Origin: JALHMQ01 sp020248785
GTDB lineage: Bacteria; Pseudomonadota; Gammaproteobacteria; Burkholderiales; Burkholderiaceae_F
Assembly (NCBI GenBank): GCA_046343415.1
Contig: JBKDNL010000006.1
Location: forward strand, 1-37,205
Length of the DNA stretch: 37,205 nt
Direction: 5' to 3'
In this document: piece by piece, positions 16,212 to 23,866 of the stretch
How positions within the stretch are numbered: the stretch's first letter is position 1
Layout of the letters: the number at the start of each line of letters is the position of its first letter
Translations under genes and position numbers: made by a program
The notes under the pieces: generated by a model
What the model saw: only the letters and a program-made list of their open reading frames with translations
What the model was told of the DNA's origin: nothing
The model's database searches: none

Positions 16212-17287
16212 AGGCCCAACTGAAGCCCCGTATCAACCTGGACGGCCGAGCCGCGCTGGAAACGGTGATCCCGCTGGCAACCCCGTTCGTGCTGTTCGCC
16301 GACCCCGCGAGCGCGTGCAACTTCAACTGCAGCTTCTGTCCCACGGGACACCGCGACCTGATCGACGAGACCGGCCGCTACCAGGGTGTGATGAAGCTGG
16401 ATCTGTTCCAGAAGATCATTGACGACCTGTCGGAGTTCGAGCAGCCGATCCGCGTGCTGCGGTTGTACAAGGACGGCGAGCCGTTCCTGAACAAGAACCT
16501 CGCCGCCATGATCCGCTACGCCAAGGCGAGCGGCCGCGTGCCGTACGTGGACACGACGACCAACGGCTCGCTAATCACGCCGCAGCGGCTCGCCGCGGTG
16601 CTCGAGGCGGGTCTGGACAAGATCAACATCTCGGTCGACGGCATGAACCGCGAGCAGTACAAGCAGTTCACCGGCCACGACCTCGACTTCGACGCCTTCG
16701 TGGCCAACGTGAAGTGGCTGTACGCCAACAAGGGCGCGTGCGAAGTGGTGGTCAAGATTCCAAACGAGCTCATCAACGAGGCGCAGCGCCAGGAGTTCTT
16801 CGACACCTTTGGCGATCATTGCGACCGCATCCTGATCGAGAACTTTGCCCCGTGCTGGCCCGAGTTCGACGTGGAGGAGCGCAGCGGCGTCAAGATCACC
16901 ACGGGCCTGTACTCGCAGCCGATCAAGCCGACGGACACCTGCCCGTACATTTTCTACTCGATCGCCGTCAACGCCGACGGCCTGGTGAGCTCCTGCTTTC
17001 TCGACTGGGGCCGCAAGCTCGTGGTGGGCGACGTGCGCCAGCAATCGCTGCATTCGATCTGGCACAGCGATGCGCTCAATGCACTGCGCCGGCAGCATCT
17101 GGAAGGCAAGCGCCGCAAGAACCCCGTGTGCAACGCCTGCGGCCAGCTGTCGCATTGCCTGCCCGACGACATCGATGCCCACCGCGAGGCCCTGCTGCCG
17201 CGCTTTCTCGACTACGCGCGGTTGCAAGGCGACGAGCCGGTGCCGGGCATGGGCGCGCGCCGCACCATCCCCGTGGTGGCCGCATAG
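16208..17287 (+). CDS. Radical SAM/SPASM protein (first of two)
   Basis: The 359-aa protein has the radical SAM cluster motif CNFNCSFC (Cys37, Cys41, Cys44), which binds a 4Fe-4S cluster and SAM. Its C-terminal Cys-rich SPASM/twitch domain (from about residue 245) includes CPYIFYSIAVNADG, SSCFLDWG and CNACGQLSHC, where auxiliary Fe-S clusters sit. Such proteins perform radical chemistry on sugars, peptides or cofactors. The substrate here is unknown. Position among sugar genes suggests a carbohydrate reaction such as epimerisation, dehydration or deoxygenation. The start overlaps the preceding stop. It is clearly paralogous to the next gene. Confidence 0.88.
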   Translation: MKAQLKPRINLDGRAALETVIPLATPFVLFADPASACNFNCSFCPTGHRDLIDETGRYQGVMKLDLFQKIIDDLSEFEQPIRVLRLYKDGEPFLNKNLAAMIRYAKASGRVPYVDTTTNGSLITPQRLAAVLEAGLDKINISVDGMNREQYKQFTGHDLDFDAFVANVKWLYANKGACEVVVKIPNELINEAQRQEFFDTFGDHCDRILIENFAPCWPEFDVEERSGVKITTGLYSQPIKPTDTCPYIFYSIAVNADGLVSSCFLDWGRKLVVGDVRQQSLHSIWHSDALNALRRQHLEGKRRKNPVCNACGQLSHCLPDDIDAHREALLPRFLDYARLQGDEPVPGMGARRTIPVVAA

Positions 17288-17298
17288 GAGCGCGAACG

Positions 17299-18339
17299 AT
17301 GAATGCTGTGCTCGAAACACAAGACACGGTGCAGTTTTCTCCCTTGCCCGACGCGTTCGAGCGGGTCGATCTGATCGAGGCGCTGCCCCTGCCCAATCCG
17401 ATTTCCATGCTGGTGGACCCGACGTCGCTGTGCAACTTCCGTTGCCAGTTCTGCCCCACCGGCGACCCGCATCTGATCAAGCAGTCGGGCCGCAGCCAGA
17501 ACTTCATGCCGCTGGAGCTGTTACAGCGGATCCTGGACGGGGTCCGCGAGTTCGAGCAGCCGCTCAAGGTGCTGCGCCTGTACAAGGACGGCGAGCCCCT
17601 GCTGAATCCGCACTTCGCCGAGTTCGTGCGGCAGGCCAAGGCGGTGCCGCAGGTGCAGCGCGTCGAAACGACGACCAACGGCTCAAAGCTCGACCGCGCC
17701 ATGGCGCGGCGGCTGATGGATGCTGGCATCGATCGCATCGTCATCTCGATCGAGGGGGTGTCGGCGCAGAAGTATCTGGAATTCGCCAAGGTCCGCATCG
17801 ACTTCGACGCCCTGGTCGAGAACATCGCCTACCTGCACTCGATCCGCGGGCAGTGCCAAATTCATGTCAAGACCGTGCAGGAGAACCTGGGCGAGGGCGA
17901 GGACGCCGTGTTTCGCGAGCTGTTCGGCCCCATCTGCGACCGGCTGTTCATCGAGCGCACCGTGCCGAGCTGGCCGACCTTCAACATCGACCGGCTGGTT
18001 CGCCGCGAGTCGCGCGAGCTCGACGCGCAACATCGGCCCCTGGTGCGCAAGCGCGTCTGCGCCTATCCCTTCTACTCGCTGTCGGTCAACTCCGACGGCA
18101 CGGTGAGCCCCTGTTGTGTGGACTGGCGGCGCGACCTCGTTCTTGGCGACGTTCGGCGCGAGCGCCTGCTCGACATCTGGAACGGCGCGGCGCTGGCCGA
18201 GCTGCGGCGCACGCACATTGAGCGCGGCCGGGCCGGCAACCCCACCTGCGCGAGCTGCGGCCAGGTCGACTACTGCGCGACCGAAAACCTCGACGGCGCC
18301 GAAGGCCGCCTGCGCAAAGCATTTGGAGCCACCGCATGA
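17299..18339 (+). CDS. Radical SAM/SPASM protein (second of two)
   Basis: The 346-aa paralogue of the preceding protein has CNFRCQFC (Cys45, Cys49, Cys52) and a SPASM-type end with CAYPFYSLSVNSDG, SPCCVDWRRDLVLGDV and CASCGQVDYC. Shared blocks include VLRLYKDGEP and TTTNGS. ATG 17299 follows AGGAG (17286-17290) by 8 nt; the frame is open further upstream but only as a shadow of the previous gene. The tandem pair suggests either two successive radical steps or a heteromeric enzyme. Substrate unknown. Confidence 0.88.
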   Translation: MNAVLETQDTVQFSPLPDAFERVDLIEALPLPNPISMLVDPTSLCNFRCQFCPTGDPHLIKQSGRSQNFMPLELLQRILDGVREFEQPLKVLRLYKDGEPLLNPHFAEFVRQAKAVPQVQRVETTTNGSKLDRAMARRLMDAGIDRIVISIEGVSAQKYLEFAKVRIDFDALVENIAYLHSIRGQCQIHVKTVQENLGEGEDAVFRELFGPICDRLFIERTVPSWPTFNIDRLVRRESRELDAQHRPLVRKRVCAYPFYSLSVNSDGTVSPCCVDWRRDLVLGDVRRERLLDIWNGAALAELRRTHIERGRAGNPTCASCGQVDYCATENLDGAEGRLRKAFGATA

Positions 18340-19094
18340 ACGACCAGCAATTCGCCGCCAAGGTGCAGGGCATCGTGGCGGCTAACGGCAACAACGGCTT
18401 TCTCGAGACCGCCAAGCGCTGGCACGACGCGTCGCGCGCGTACTCGTACCAGTACCTGTTCCGCTGGGGCGGCCGGCCGATCATTCAGGATCCGCAGGAC
18501 GTGCTGGCGCTGCAGGAGGTGCTGTGGACGAGCAATCCGACTCTCGTTGTCGAAACGGGCGTGGCGCGCGGCGGGTCGATCATGCTCAGCGCCTCCCTGC
18601 TGGCGGCGCGGGCCGTGTTCGACGGCGCCGATCCGCGCGCGCGCTGCGTGATCGGCATCGATCTAGCGCTCAATGCCGAGGTCGAGGAGCACCTGCGCGG
18701 CAGTGGCTTCGCGCCCATGGTCAGCTTGCTGCAAGGCTCGTCGACCGCCCCTGAACTGGTGGCGCAGCTGCGGGCGATCGCGGCGCGGCACGCGCGCAAG
18801 GTCTTCATTCTCGACTCCGATCACACCCACGAGCATGTGCTGGCGGAGTTGCGCTGTTACGCGCCCATGCTGAGCCCCGGCGACCATCTGCTCGTGCTGG
18901 ACACCGGCATCGAGTTCATGCCCGAGCCGCAGCAGACGCACCCGCGTTGGCGGCGTGGCAGCAATCCCTACACGGCGGTGCAGGCGTTTCTCGCGGAGCA
19001 CGGCAACGACGCGCTGTTCGAGATCGACGACAGCCACTATCACCGCTTCGGAATCACCTGCGCCCGCGGCGGCTTTCTGCGGCGGGTGCGCTGA
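18336..19094 (+). CDS. CmcI/rhamnosyl O-methyltransferase-family protein
   Basis: The 252-aa protein matches the cephalosporin hydroxylase-like CmcI family, which in polysaccharide clusters acts as a SAM- and metal-dependent sugar O-methyltransferase. Motifs visible are VVETGVARGGSIMLSASLL (SAM-binding), CVIGIDL and KVFILDSDHTHEHVLAELR followed by LLVLDTGIEF. N-terminal WHDASRAYSYQYLFRWGG is also family-typical. It overlaps both neighbours by a few bases (ATGA, then TGATG), so it is cotranslated. The likely role is O-methylation of the sugar made by this operon; this is inferred from context. Confidence 0.82.
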   Translation: MNDQQFAAKVQGIVAANGNNGFLETAKRWHDASRAYSYQYLFRWGGRPIIQDPQDVLALQEVLWTSNPTLVVETGVARGGSIMLSASLLAARAVFDGADPRARCVIGIDLALNAEVEEHLRGSGFAPMVSLLQGSSTAPELVAQLRAIAARHARKVFILDSDHTHEHVLAELRCYAPMLSPGDHLLVLDTGIEFMPEPQQTHPRWRRGSNPYTAVQAFLAEHGNDALFEIDDSHYHRFGITCARGGFLRRVR

Positions 19095-20185
19095 TGCACA
19101 TTGCAGGACGTTTCGACCCGGGCCGCAAGACGGTGCTTTACGGCGCCGGTCAACTGGCCTCAATGGCGCTCGCGCTGTGGCCGGACGACACCCCGCGCCC
19201 GCTGCTGCTCATTGACGAGTTCAGCCGCGAGCGCGCGCTGGACGGCATCCCGGTGCGCCGGCTGGCGCAGGTCGACGCGGGCCTCCTGCGCGAGTCGCAG
19301 GTCGTCTTGTCCGCGTTCAAGCTCGATCCGTTCGCGGTGGCCGAGAAGCTCGCCGAGCGCGGCGCGTCGATCGGCCTGACCGTCTACGACCTCTTCGAAA
19401 GCACCATCGCGCCGCGCTTTTCCAACGGCTGGCGGCTCGACGACGCGGACCCCGAGGTCCGGCGCGCGCTGGCCGCGGGGCGCGTGCTGCTGGCCGACGA
19501 GTTGTCTCGCGCCGTGTGGGACGACGTGGTCGATTGGCGCTGCCGGCGCCGCCTGCGGCCCGACGCATTGCGCCGGATCGAGCCCGAGAGCGACAAGTAC
19601 ATCAACGCGTTGACGCGCGAGCTGATCGCGGCCGCGCCGCTGCTGGTCGATGGCGGCGCCTACGACGGCGGCTTTCTGTCCAGTGCGGCGGCGCTGGTCG
19701 CGCCGCAGGCAACGCTGGTCGCCTTCGAGCCGGACCCGGTGTCGTTCGAGCGTAGTTGCAGCGCCCTGGCGGCGCTGGCCGGCCGCCGCGTGGAGCCGCG
19801 GCCGCTGGCCTTGGGCGGCGCTTGTGGGCAGCGGCCGTTTTATTCGACGGGCGGCTTGTCGGCGCGCCTGGTCGAGCCGGCGCATGCGAACACCGCCGTG
19901 GCCTGCACGACGATCGACGCGCAGCCGTGGCCCGCGCCTGCGGAGATGCCGGCCGCGCTCGGCCGGCCCGTGTTGAAGCTGCACATCGAGGGCGCCGAGC
20001 TGGAGGCCATCGAGGGCGCGGCCCGTTTCATCGGCGAGCGACGCCCCCTGGTGATGGTCAACTGTTCGCACAACGCCGACGGGCTGTTGCGCATCCCGCA
20101 GCGGCTTGCGCAGCTTGGCCTGCAAGACATCTGGCTGCGCACGCACGCGCTTTTCGGAGAGGGAGTCACGCTGTATGCGCTGTAG
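19094..20185 (+). CDS. FkbM-family methyltransferase with N-terminal Rossmann-like domain
   Basis: The 363-aa protein has two parts. Residues 1 to about 110 resemble a Rossmann-type domain (VLYGAGQLASMALALW) also seen attached to sugar-modifying enzymes. Residues about 170-360 form an FkbM methyltransferase (LVDGGAYDGGFLSSAAAL, LVAFEPDPVSFE, LKLHIEGAELEAIEGA). FkbM enzymes O-methylate small molecules and glycans. The start overlaps the previous stop by one base, and the end overlaps the next gene by 11 bases. The acceptor is probably the sugar product of the cluster. Confidence 0.85.
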   Translation: MHIAGRFDPGRKTVLYGAGQLASMALALWPDDTPRPLLLIDEFSRERALDGIPVRRLAQVDAGLLRESQVVLSAFKLDPFAVAEKLAERGASIGLTVYDLFESTIAPRFSNGWRLDDADPEVRRALAAGRVLLADELSRAVWDDVVDWRCRRRLRPDALRRIEPESDKYINALTRELIAAAPLLVDGGAYDGGFLSSAAALVAPQATLVAFEPDPVSFERSCSALAALAGRRVEPRPLALGGACGQRPFYSTGGLSARLVEPAHANTAVACTTIDAQPWPAPAEMPAALGRPVLKLHIEGAELEAIEGAARFIGERRPLVMVNCSHNADGLLRIPQRLAQLGLQDIWLRTHALFGEGVTLYAL

Positions 20186-21239
20186 AGCTTGTGGCGCCGA
20201 GACGCTGGAGGCGCTGGGCAGTTTTCCGGCGGCTCCGATTGAAGGATTTCCGCTGAGCGGGGCCGTCGATCTGGTTGCTTGCGGCAGTTGCGGCTTTCTG
20301 CACAATGTCGTTCCTGCGACCAACGACTACTCGCGCTATTACCGCGAGTTCAACAAGCATCGCGTCCGCCAGCCCGACGCGCGCGCGCTGGACCTCGCCT
20401 ACTTCAATGCTTGTCTGGACGCGCTGTGCTCGGTCGGCACGCCGGCGACCGTTCTCGACTACGGCAGCGGCGACGGCTTGCTGGCGGAGCTGTGCCAGGC
20501 GCGCGGCGTCGGCCGCGTCGATCGCTTTGACGTGCACCTGCCGTACCCGCAAGGCCCCTACCAGGCCATTTTCACGGCGCACACCTTCGAGCATGTGGTC
20601 GATGTGCAGGGCGACTTTGAGCGGCTGTGCGGACTGCTCGACCGGGATGGCCTGCTGCTTTTCGCGGTGCCCGACGCGCAGGCCTACGGCGAGCATGACT
20701 GCGGCCCGTTTGGCTGGCTCGACCTGGAGCACATCAACCACTTCACGCCGCCGGCCTTGCTGGCGCTGTTCGAGCGCAACGGGCTGCGGGTCGAGCACAT
20801 GCAGCGCGGCGCGCGCCAGGTGCGCCCGCACCTGGCCTATCCCGAGATTCGCGTGCTCGCCCGCCGCCGCGCGGTCGCTGCCGGCCCGCTGCCGGCGTTG
20901 CGAAACTACCTGCGGCGGTCGGCGGCCGACTTCGAGCGGCTGCGCGCGCAGTGCACGGCCTTCGCTGACGCCAGCCGCTTCGATCAAGTGTTTCTCTGGG
21001 GCTGTGGCATCACGGCGCAGCGGCTGTCGCACGCCGGGTTGCCGTCGCGCGTGCGGCTGTGCGATGCGGACCCGCGCTTGCACGGCCTGCGCATCGGCGA
21101 CCGCGTCATCGAGTCGCCGGAGGCCGTCGAGAACAGGGCAGGCGTCGGCGTGTTTGTGGCGGCGGTCAACCAGGTCGCGATTGCAGCGGCGGTGCGGCGC
21201 GCCAAGCCGCGCGTCGAGGTCGCTCTGTGCCCGCATTGA
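20175..21239 (+). CDS. Class I SAM-dependent methyltransferase with N-terminal zinc ribbon
   Basis: The 354-aa protein opens with a four-Cys zinc-ribbon pattern (CRACG at residues 3-7, CGSCG near 37), then a class I methyltransferase core (VLDYGSGDGLLAELC near 95, AHTFEHVVDVQGDFERL near 135, LFAVPDAQAYG). The C-terminal 80 residues (VFLWGCGITAQRLSHAG) are Rossmann-like, similar to the FkbM neighbour's first domain. ATG 20175 lies inside the end of the FkbM gene and follows GGAGAGGGAG. It is the last gene of the plus-strand operon and converges on the glycosyltransferase genes. Role: probably a further methylation or modification of the sugar. Confidence 0.83.
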   Translation: MRCRACGAETLEALGSFPAAPIEGFPLSGAVDLVACGSCGFLHNVVPATNDYSRYYREFNKHRVRQPDARALDLAYFNACLDALCSVGTPATVLDYGSGDGLLAELCQARGVGRVDRFDVHLPYPQGPYQAIFTAHTFEHVVDVQGDFERLCGLLDRDGLLLFAVPDAQAYGEHDCGPFGWLDLEHINHFTPPALLALFERNGLRVEHMQRGARQVRPHLAYPEIRVLARRRAVAAGPLPALRNYLRRSAADFERLRAQCTAFADASRFDQVFLWGCGITAQRLSHAGLPSRVRLCDADPRLHGLRIGDRVIESPEAVENRAGVGVFVAAVNQVAIAAAVRRAKPRVEVALCPH

Positions 21240-21272
21240 GACTGGGCCGAAGGGGCCGCGCCGCCGAAGCGC

Positions 21273-22577
21273 TCACGCGGCCGCGCTCAGGGCGCGCGCC
21301 CAGGCCGCCAGCAAGAAGTCGTCCGGAAACACGCGCGCGAAGTGCAATGCGCTGCCCTTGGTCGGACTGCGCATGAGCGCGGCCTCGGCGCGGTCGCGCG
21401 GCAGTGCCACGGTGCCATCGTCCCGATAGCCGTGCGCGGCAGGCAGGAACAGGCGAAAGGCATCGGCCGGACACGTGCCCAAGGCGGCCGCCAGCGTCAG
21501 CGTCCGCTTGGGCCGGGCCAGCGCTGCCCGGTAAACCTCCGACATCTGCGCGCTCAGGCGCCCCGTGCGGAACTGCGCACGCGCGTGCTGACAGACCGCA
21601 GCCGAGAGCCGCGCGCGATGCTCACCATCGTTTAGCAGCGGCTCGAGCGCAACCCGCAGGCTGGCCAGGTCGTCGACCACGGCGCTGTCCGCCACGTGCC
21701 CGGCGCCGCGCAGCAGCTCCAGCTCGGCCGCGTTGCGCCAGACGAGAGGCACCACGCCCATGGCCATGGCCTCGACCAACGCGTTTTCGCCCGTGCCGTA
21801 GTGCGACGGTTGCAGCAGATGCAGCAGCACGTCGAGCTGCCGCAGGCGGCGCGGCATGTCGCTGCACCAGCCCTCAAAGTGCAGCAGGTCAGGGCGGCCG
21901 AGCGCGGCGCACTCGGCCAGCAAGGCGGGCGCCTCGGTGGGGTCGCCGATCATGGCGACCGACTGGCCGGCCGGCAGCGCGGCCGCGAGCAGTGGCACGA
22001 AGTCCGGGTGCAGCTTGGCCTTGCTCAAAGTGCCCACGCAACCGAGGCGCGGTAGTGCGTTTGCAGCGCGCGGCACGGGCAGCGGCAGGTGGTCCACCGG
22101 CGCGGCGCTGCTCACGACAGCGCAGCGCCGTGGATCGATGCCGTCGGCCCGCAACGACACGCTCGAGGTGAACACGACACGCTGGGCCAGTCGCAGCAGC
22201 GGCAGCGGAAAGCATGGCCAGGACGTGCCGGCGGTGTGGCACCACAGCAGCAGACGCAAGGGCAGGGGTGGTAGCGAGCGCAGCGCCGCGATCAGTGCGG
22301 GGTGATTCCAAAGCTCGATCTGAACGGCGTCGGCGCTTGCCAGCGCCGCGGCCAGCGTGGCCGCCTGCGGGGCGATGTGAACGGCGCCGCCTGCCGCGGT
22401 GAACGCATCCACCGCCCCGGTGCGCGTCGGCGCTTCCAGGCAGACGAGATCGTGTCGATGCGCCTTGTCCTCGCGCACCAGTGCCGCCAGTGCCGTGCCC
22501 ACGCCGCCGCCGACGTGGGGCGCCAAATGCACGATGCGCGCCGGTGCGAGTGTTGAGCCTGTCAGGTCGCGACCCAT
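21273..22577 (-). CDS. Glycosyltransferase, GT4-like
   Basis: The 434-aa protein has a GT-B-type layout. N-terminal IVHLAPHVGGGVGTALAAL is the acceptor-side glycine-rich loop; LGCVGTLSKAKLHPDFVPLL and the C-terminal HYGTGENALVEAMAMGVVPLVW (the EX7E-type nucleotide-sugar site) follow. ATG 22577 lies 2 nt after the stop of the upstream gene; a TTG at 22586 is less likely. A C-terminal extension of about 90 residues has no recognised motif. It probably transfers a sugar in the glycan built on flagellin. Confidence 0.82.
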   Translation of the reverse strand: MGRDLTGSTLAPARIVHLAPHVGGGVGTALAALVREDKAHRHDLVCLEAPTRTGAVDAFTAAGGAVHIAPQAATLAAALASADAVQIELWNHPALIAALRSLPPLPLRLLLWCHTAGTSWPCFPLPLLRLAQRVVFTSSVSLRADGIDPRRCAVVSSAAPVDHLPLPVPRAANALPRLGCVGTLSKAKLHPDFVPLLAAALPAGQSVAMIGDPTEAPALLAECAALGRPDLLHFEGWCSDMPRRLRQLDVLLHLLQPSHYGTGENALVEAMAMGVVPLVWRNAAELELLRGAGHVADSAVVDDLASLRVALEPLLNDGEHRARLSAAVCQHARAQFRTGRLSAQMSEVYRAALARPKRTLTLAAALGTCPADAFRLFLPAAHGYRDDGTVALPRDRAEAALMRSPTKGSALHFARVFPDDFLLAAWARALSAAA

Positions 22578-22579
22578 CG

Positions 22580-23866
22580 TCAGCAAGGAAACTTGGCCGT
22601 GAGGTCGGCTTCGCGCAGCAGTGTGACGTTATGCCGAGCCAGTGTTGCCTCAACGGGGGCGTCCACCGTCATAGTGTGATGCACCAGCAGCACGGCGTCG
22701 GCAACGTCATCGAGTGCGTCGGTGGACAGCACCAGCAGCGGCTGCGCAGCGCGCGCCTGTGCAAATTGCACTGCTTCGGACGCGAACGGACCCAGCAGGC
22801 CCACCTGCCGCCCGCCGTCGCGCAAGCGCGCATCGGTGGCGAGGAACTGCAGCGCGGCCATGGAGCCGATCACTTGCATCGGCGCGGGCAATACAGTCTC
22901 CGCACCCAAAGCCTTGGCGCGCTGCGCGATGTAGTAGGTCTCGATCGCGTCGCGCTGCTTGGCCAGGCGCAGGCGCACGGCCACGGCCATCCGTGCGCCG
23001 ATCATGGCGTCGATCTGCTGCCGCATATGGGCCAGTGCGGCGGGGGTCAGTCGGTCGCAGCAGCGCGCCAGCAGGACCTCAAGGCCGCCGCGATAGCGGT
23101 CCCAGGCATGCTCGGCCTCCTGGGTACCGAGTTGCTCGCGTGCGTCGTCGGCAAAGTAGCGTGTGATCGAGACATAGAACGGCTCGGTCGAGAGGAGCAC
23201 GGCCGCGCGTCCGAGCATCTCCGCGCTGTGGACGAAGGCGAAGAAGGCCGCGTCGGGGACCCGCGGCATCATGTCGCGCAGCAGCGCAGTGCGGGCGACG
23301 AAGATCTCGGGGAAGATCTGGTGGCGCAGCAAGAGTTCGAGCAGCGCCGCATGGTCGCCGCGCTCGATGCGCTGGCCCTGCGGCAGGCTGTAGAACTGGC
23401 CCAGCGGCCGGTCCTCCACCAGGTCGTGCATACGCCACGGCGCGTGCAGCGCGCCGGCGGCGGGGTCGGCCTCGAGTGCGCGCACCGCCCGCGCCAGGGC
23501 CGCGCAGTCGAGCAGGTCGTCGTCGGCGACGTAGCAGTAGTACGTCCCGCGCGCCTGGCTCAGAACGAAGGCGCTGTTGAACTGCGGCCCGCGGTTCTCG
23601 GCGTGCCGCAGGTAGCGGATCGGCAGGGCCGCGCGATGGCGTTCGACCACCTCGGACGTGGCGTCGGTCGAGCCATTGTCGGAGATGAAGACTTCGACGC
23701 TGTATGGAAACTCGCGCAACCCGACCGCCAAGCCGCCGAGCAGACAATCGAGGTAGCGCGCCCGGTTCCAGGTCGGCACGCAGATGCTCAGCGTTGGTGT
23801 GCTGACCGGATCACCGGCGCGCTGCGCGCCCGAGGACTCTCCCGTTGCAAGGCTCGCCAAGCTCAT
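22580..23866 (-). CDS. Glycosyltransferase family 2 protein
   Basis: The 428-aa protein starts at an ATG that overlaps the stop of the TPR-GT41 gene (ATGA). Residues about 25-250 form a GT-A domain: LSICVPTWNRARYLDCLLGG, VEVFISDNGSTDATSEV and the metal-binding YVADDDLLD. The last 150 residues are helical and unassigned (FASEAVQFAQARAAQPLLVL). Codons before ATG 23866 in the same frame are not GT-like. It belongs to a three-gene minus-strand operon reading away from fliC. Confidence 0.85.
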   Translation of the reverse strand: MSLASLATGESSGAQRAGDPVSTPTLSICVPTWNRARYLDCLLGGLAVGLREFPYSVEVFISDNGSTDATSEVVERHRAALPIRYLRHAENRGPQFNSAFVLSQARGTYYCYVADDDLLDCAALARAVRALEADPAAGALHAPWRMHDLVEDRPLGQFYSLPQGQRIERGDHAALLELLLRHQIFPEIFVARTALLRDMMPRVPDAAFFAFVHSAEMLGRAAVLLSTEPFYVSITRYFADDAREQLGTQEAEHAWDRYRGGLEVLLARCCDRLTPAALAHMRQQIDAMIGARMAVAVRLRLAKQRDAIETYYIAQRAKALGAETVLPAPMQVIGSMAALQFLATDARLRDGGRQVGLLGPFASEAVQFAQARAAQPLLVLSTDALDDVADAVLLVHHTMTVDAPVEATLARHNVTLLREADLTAKFPC

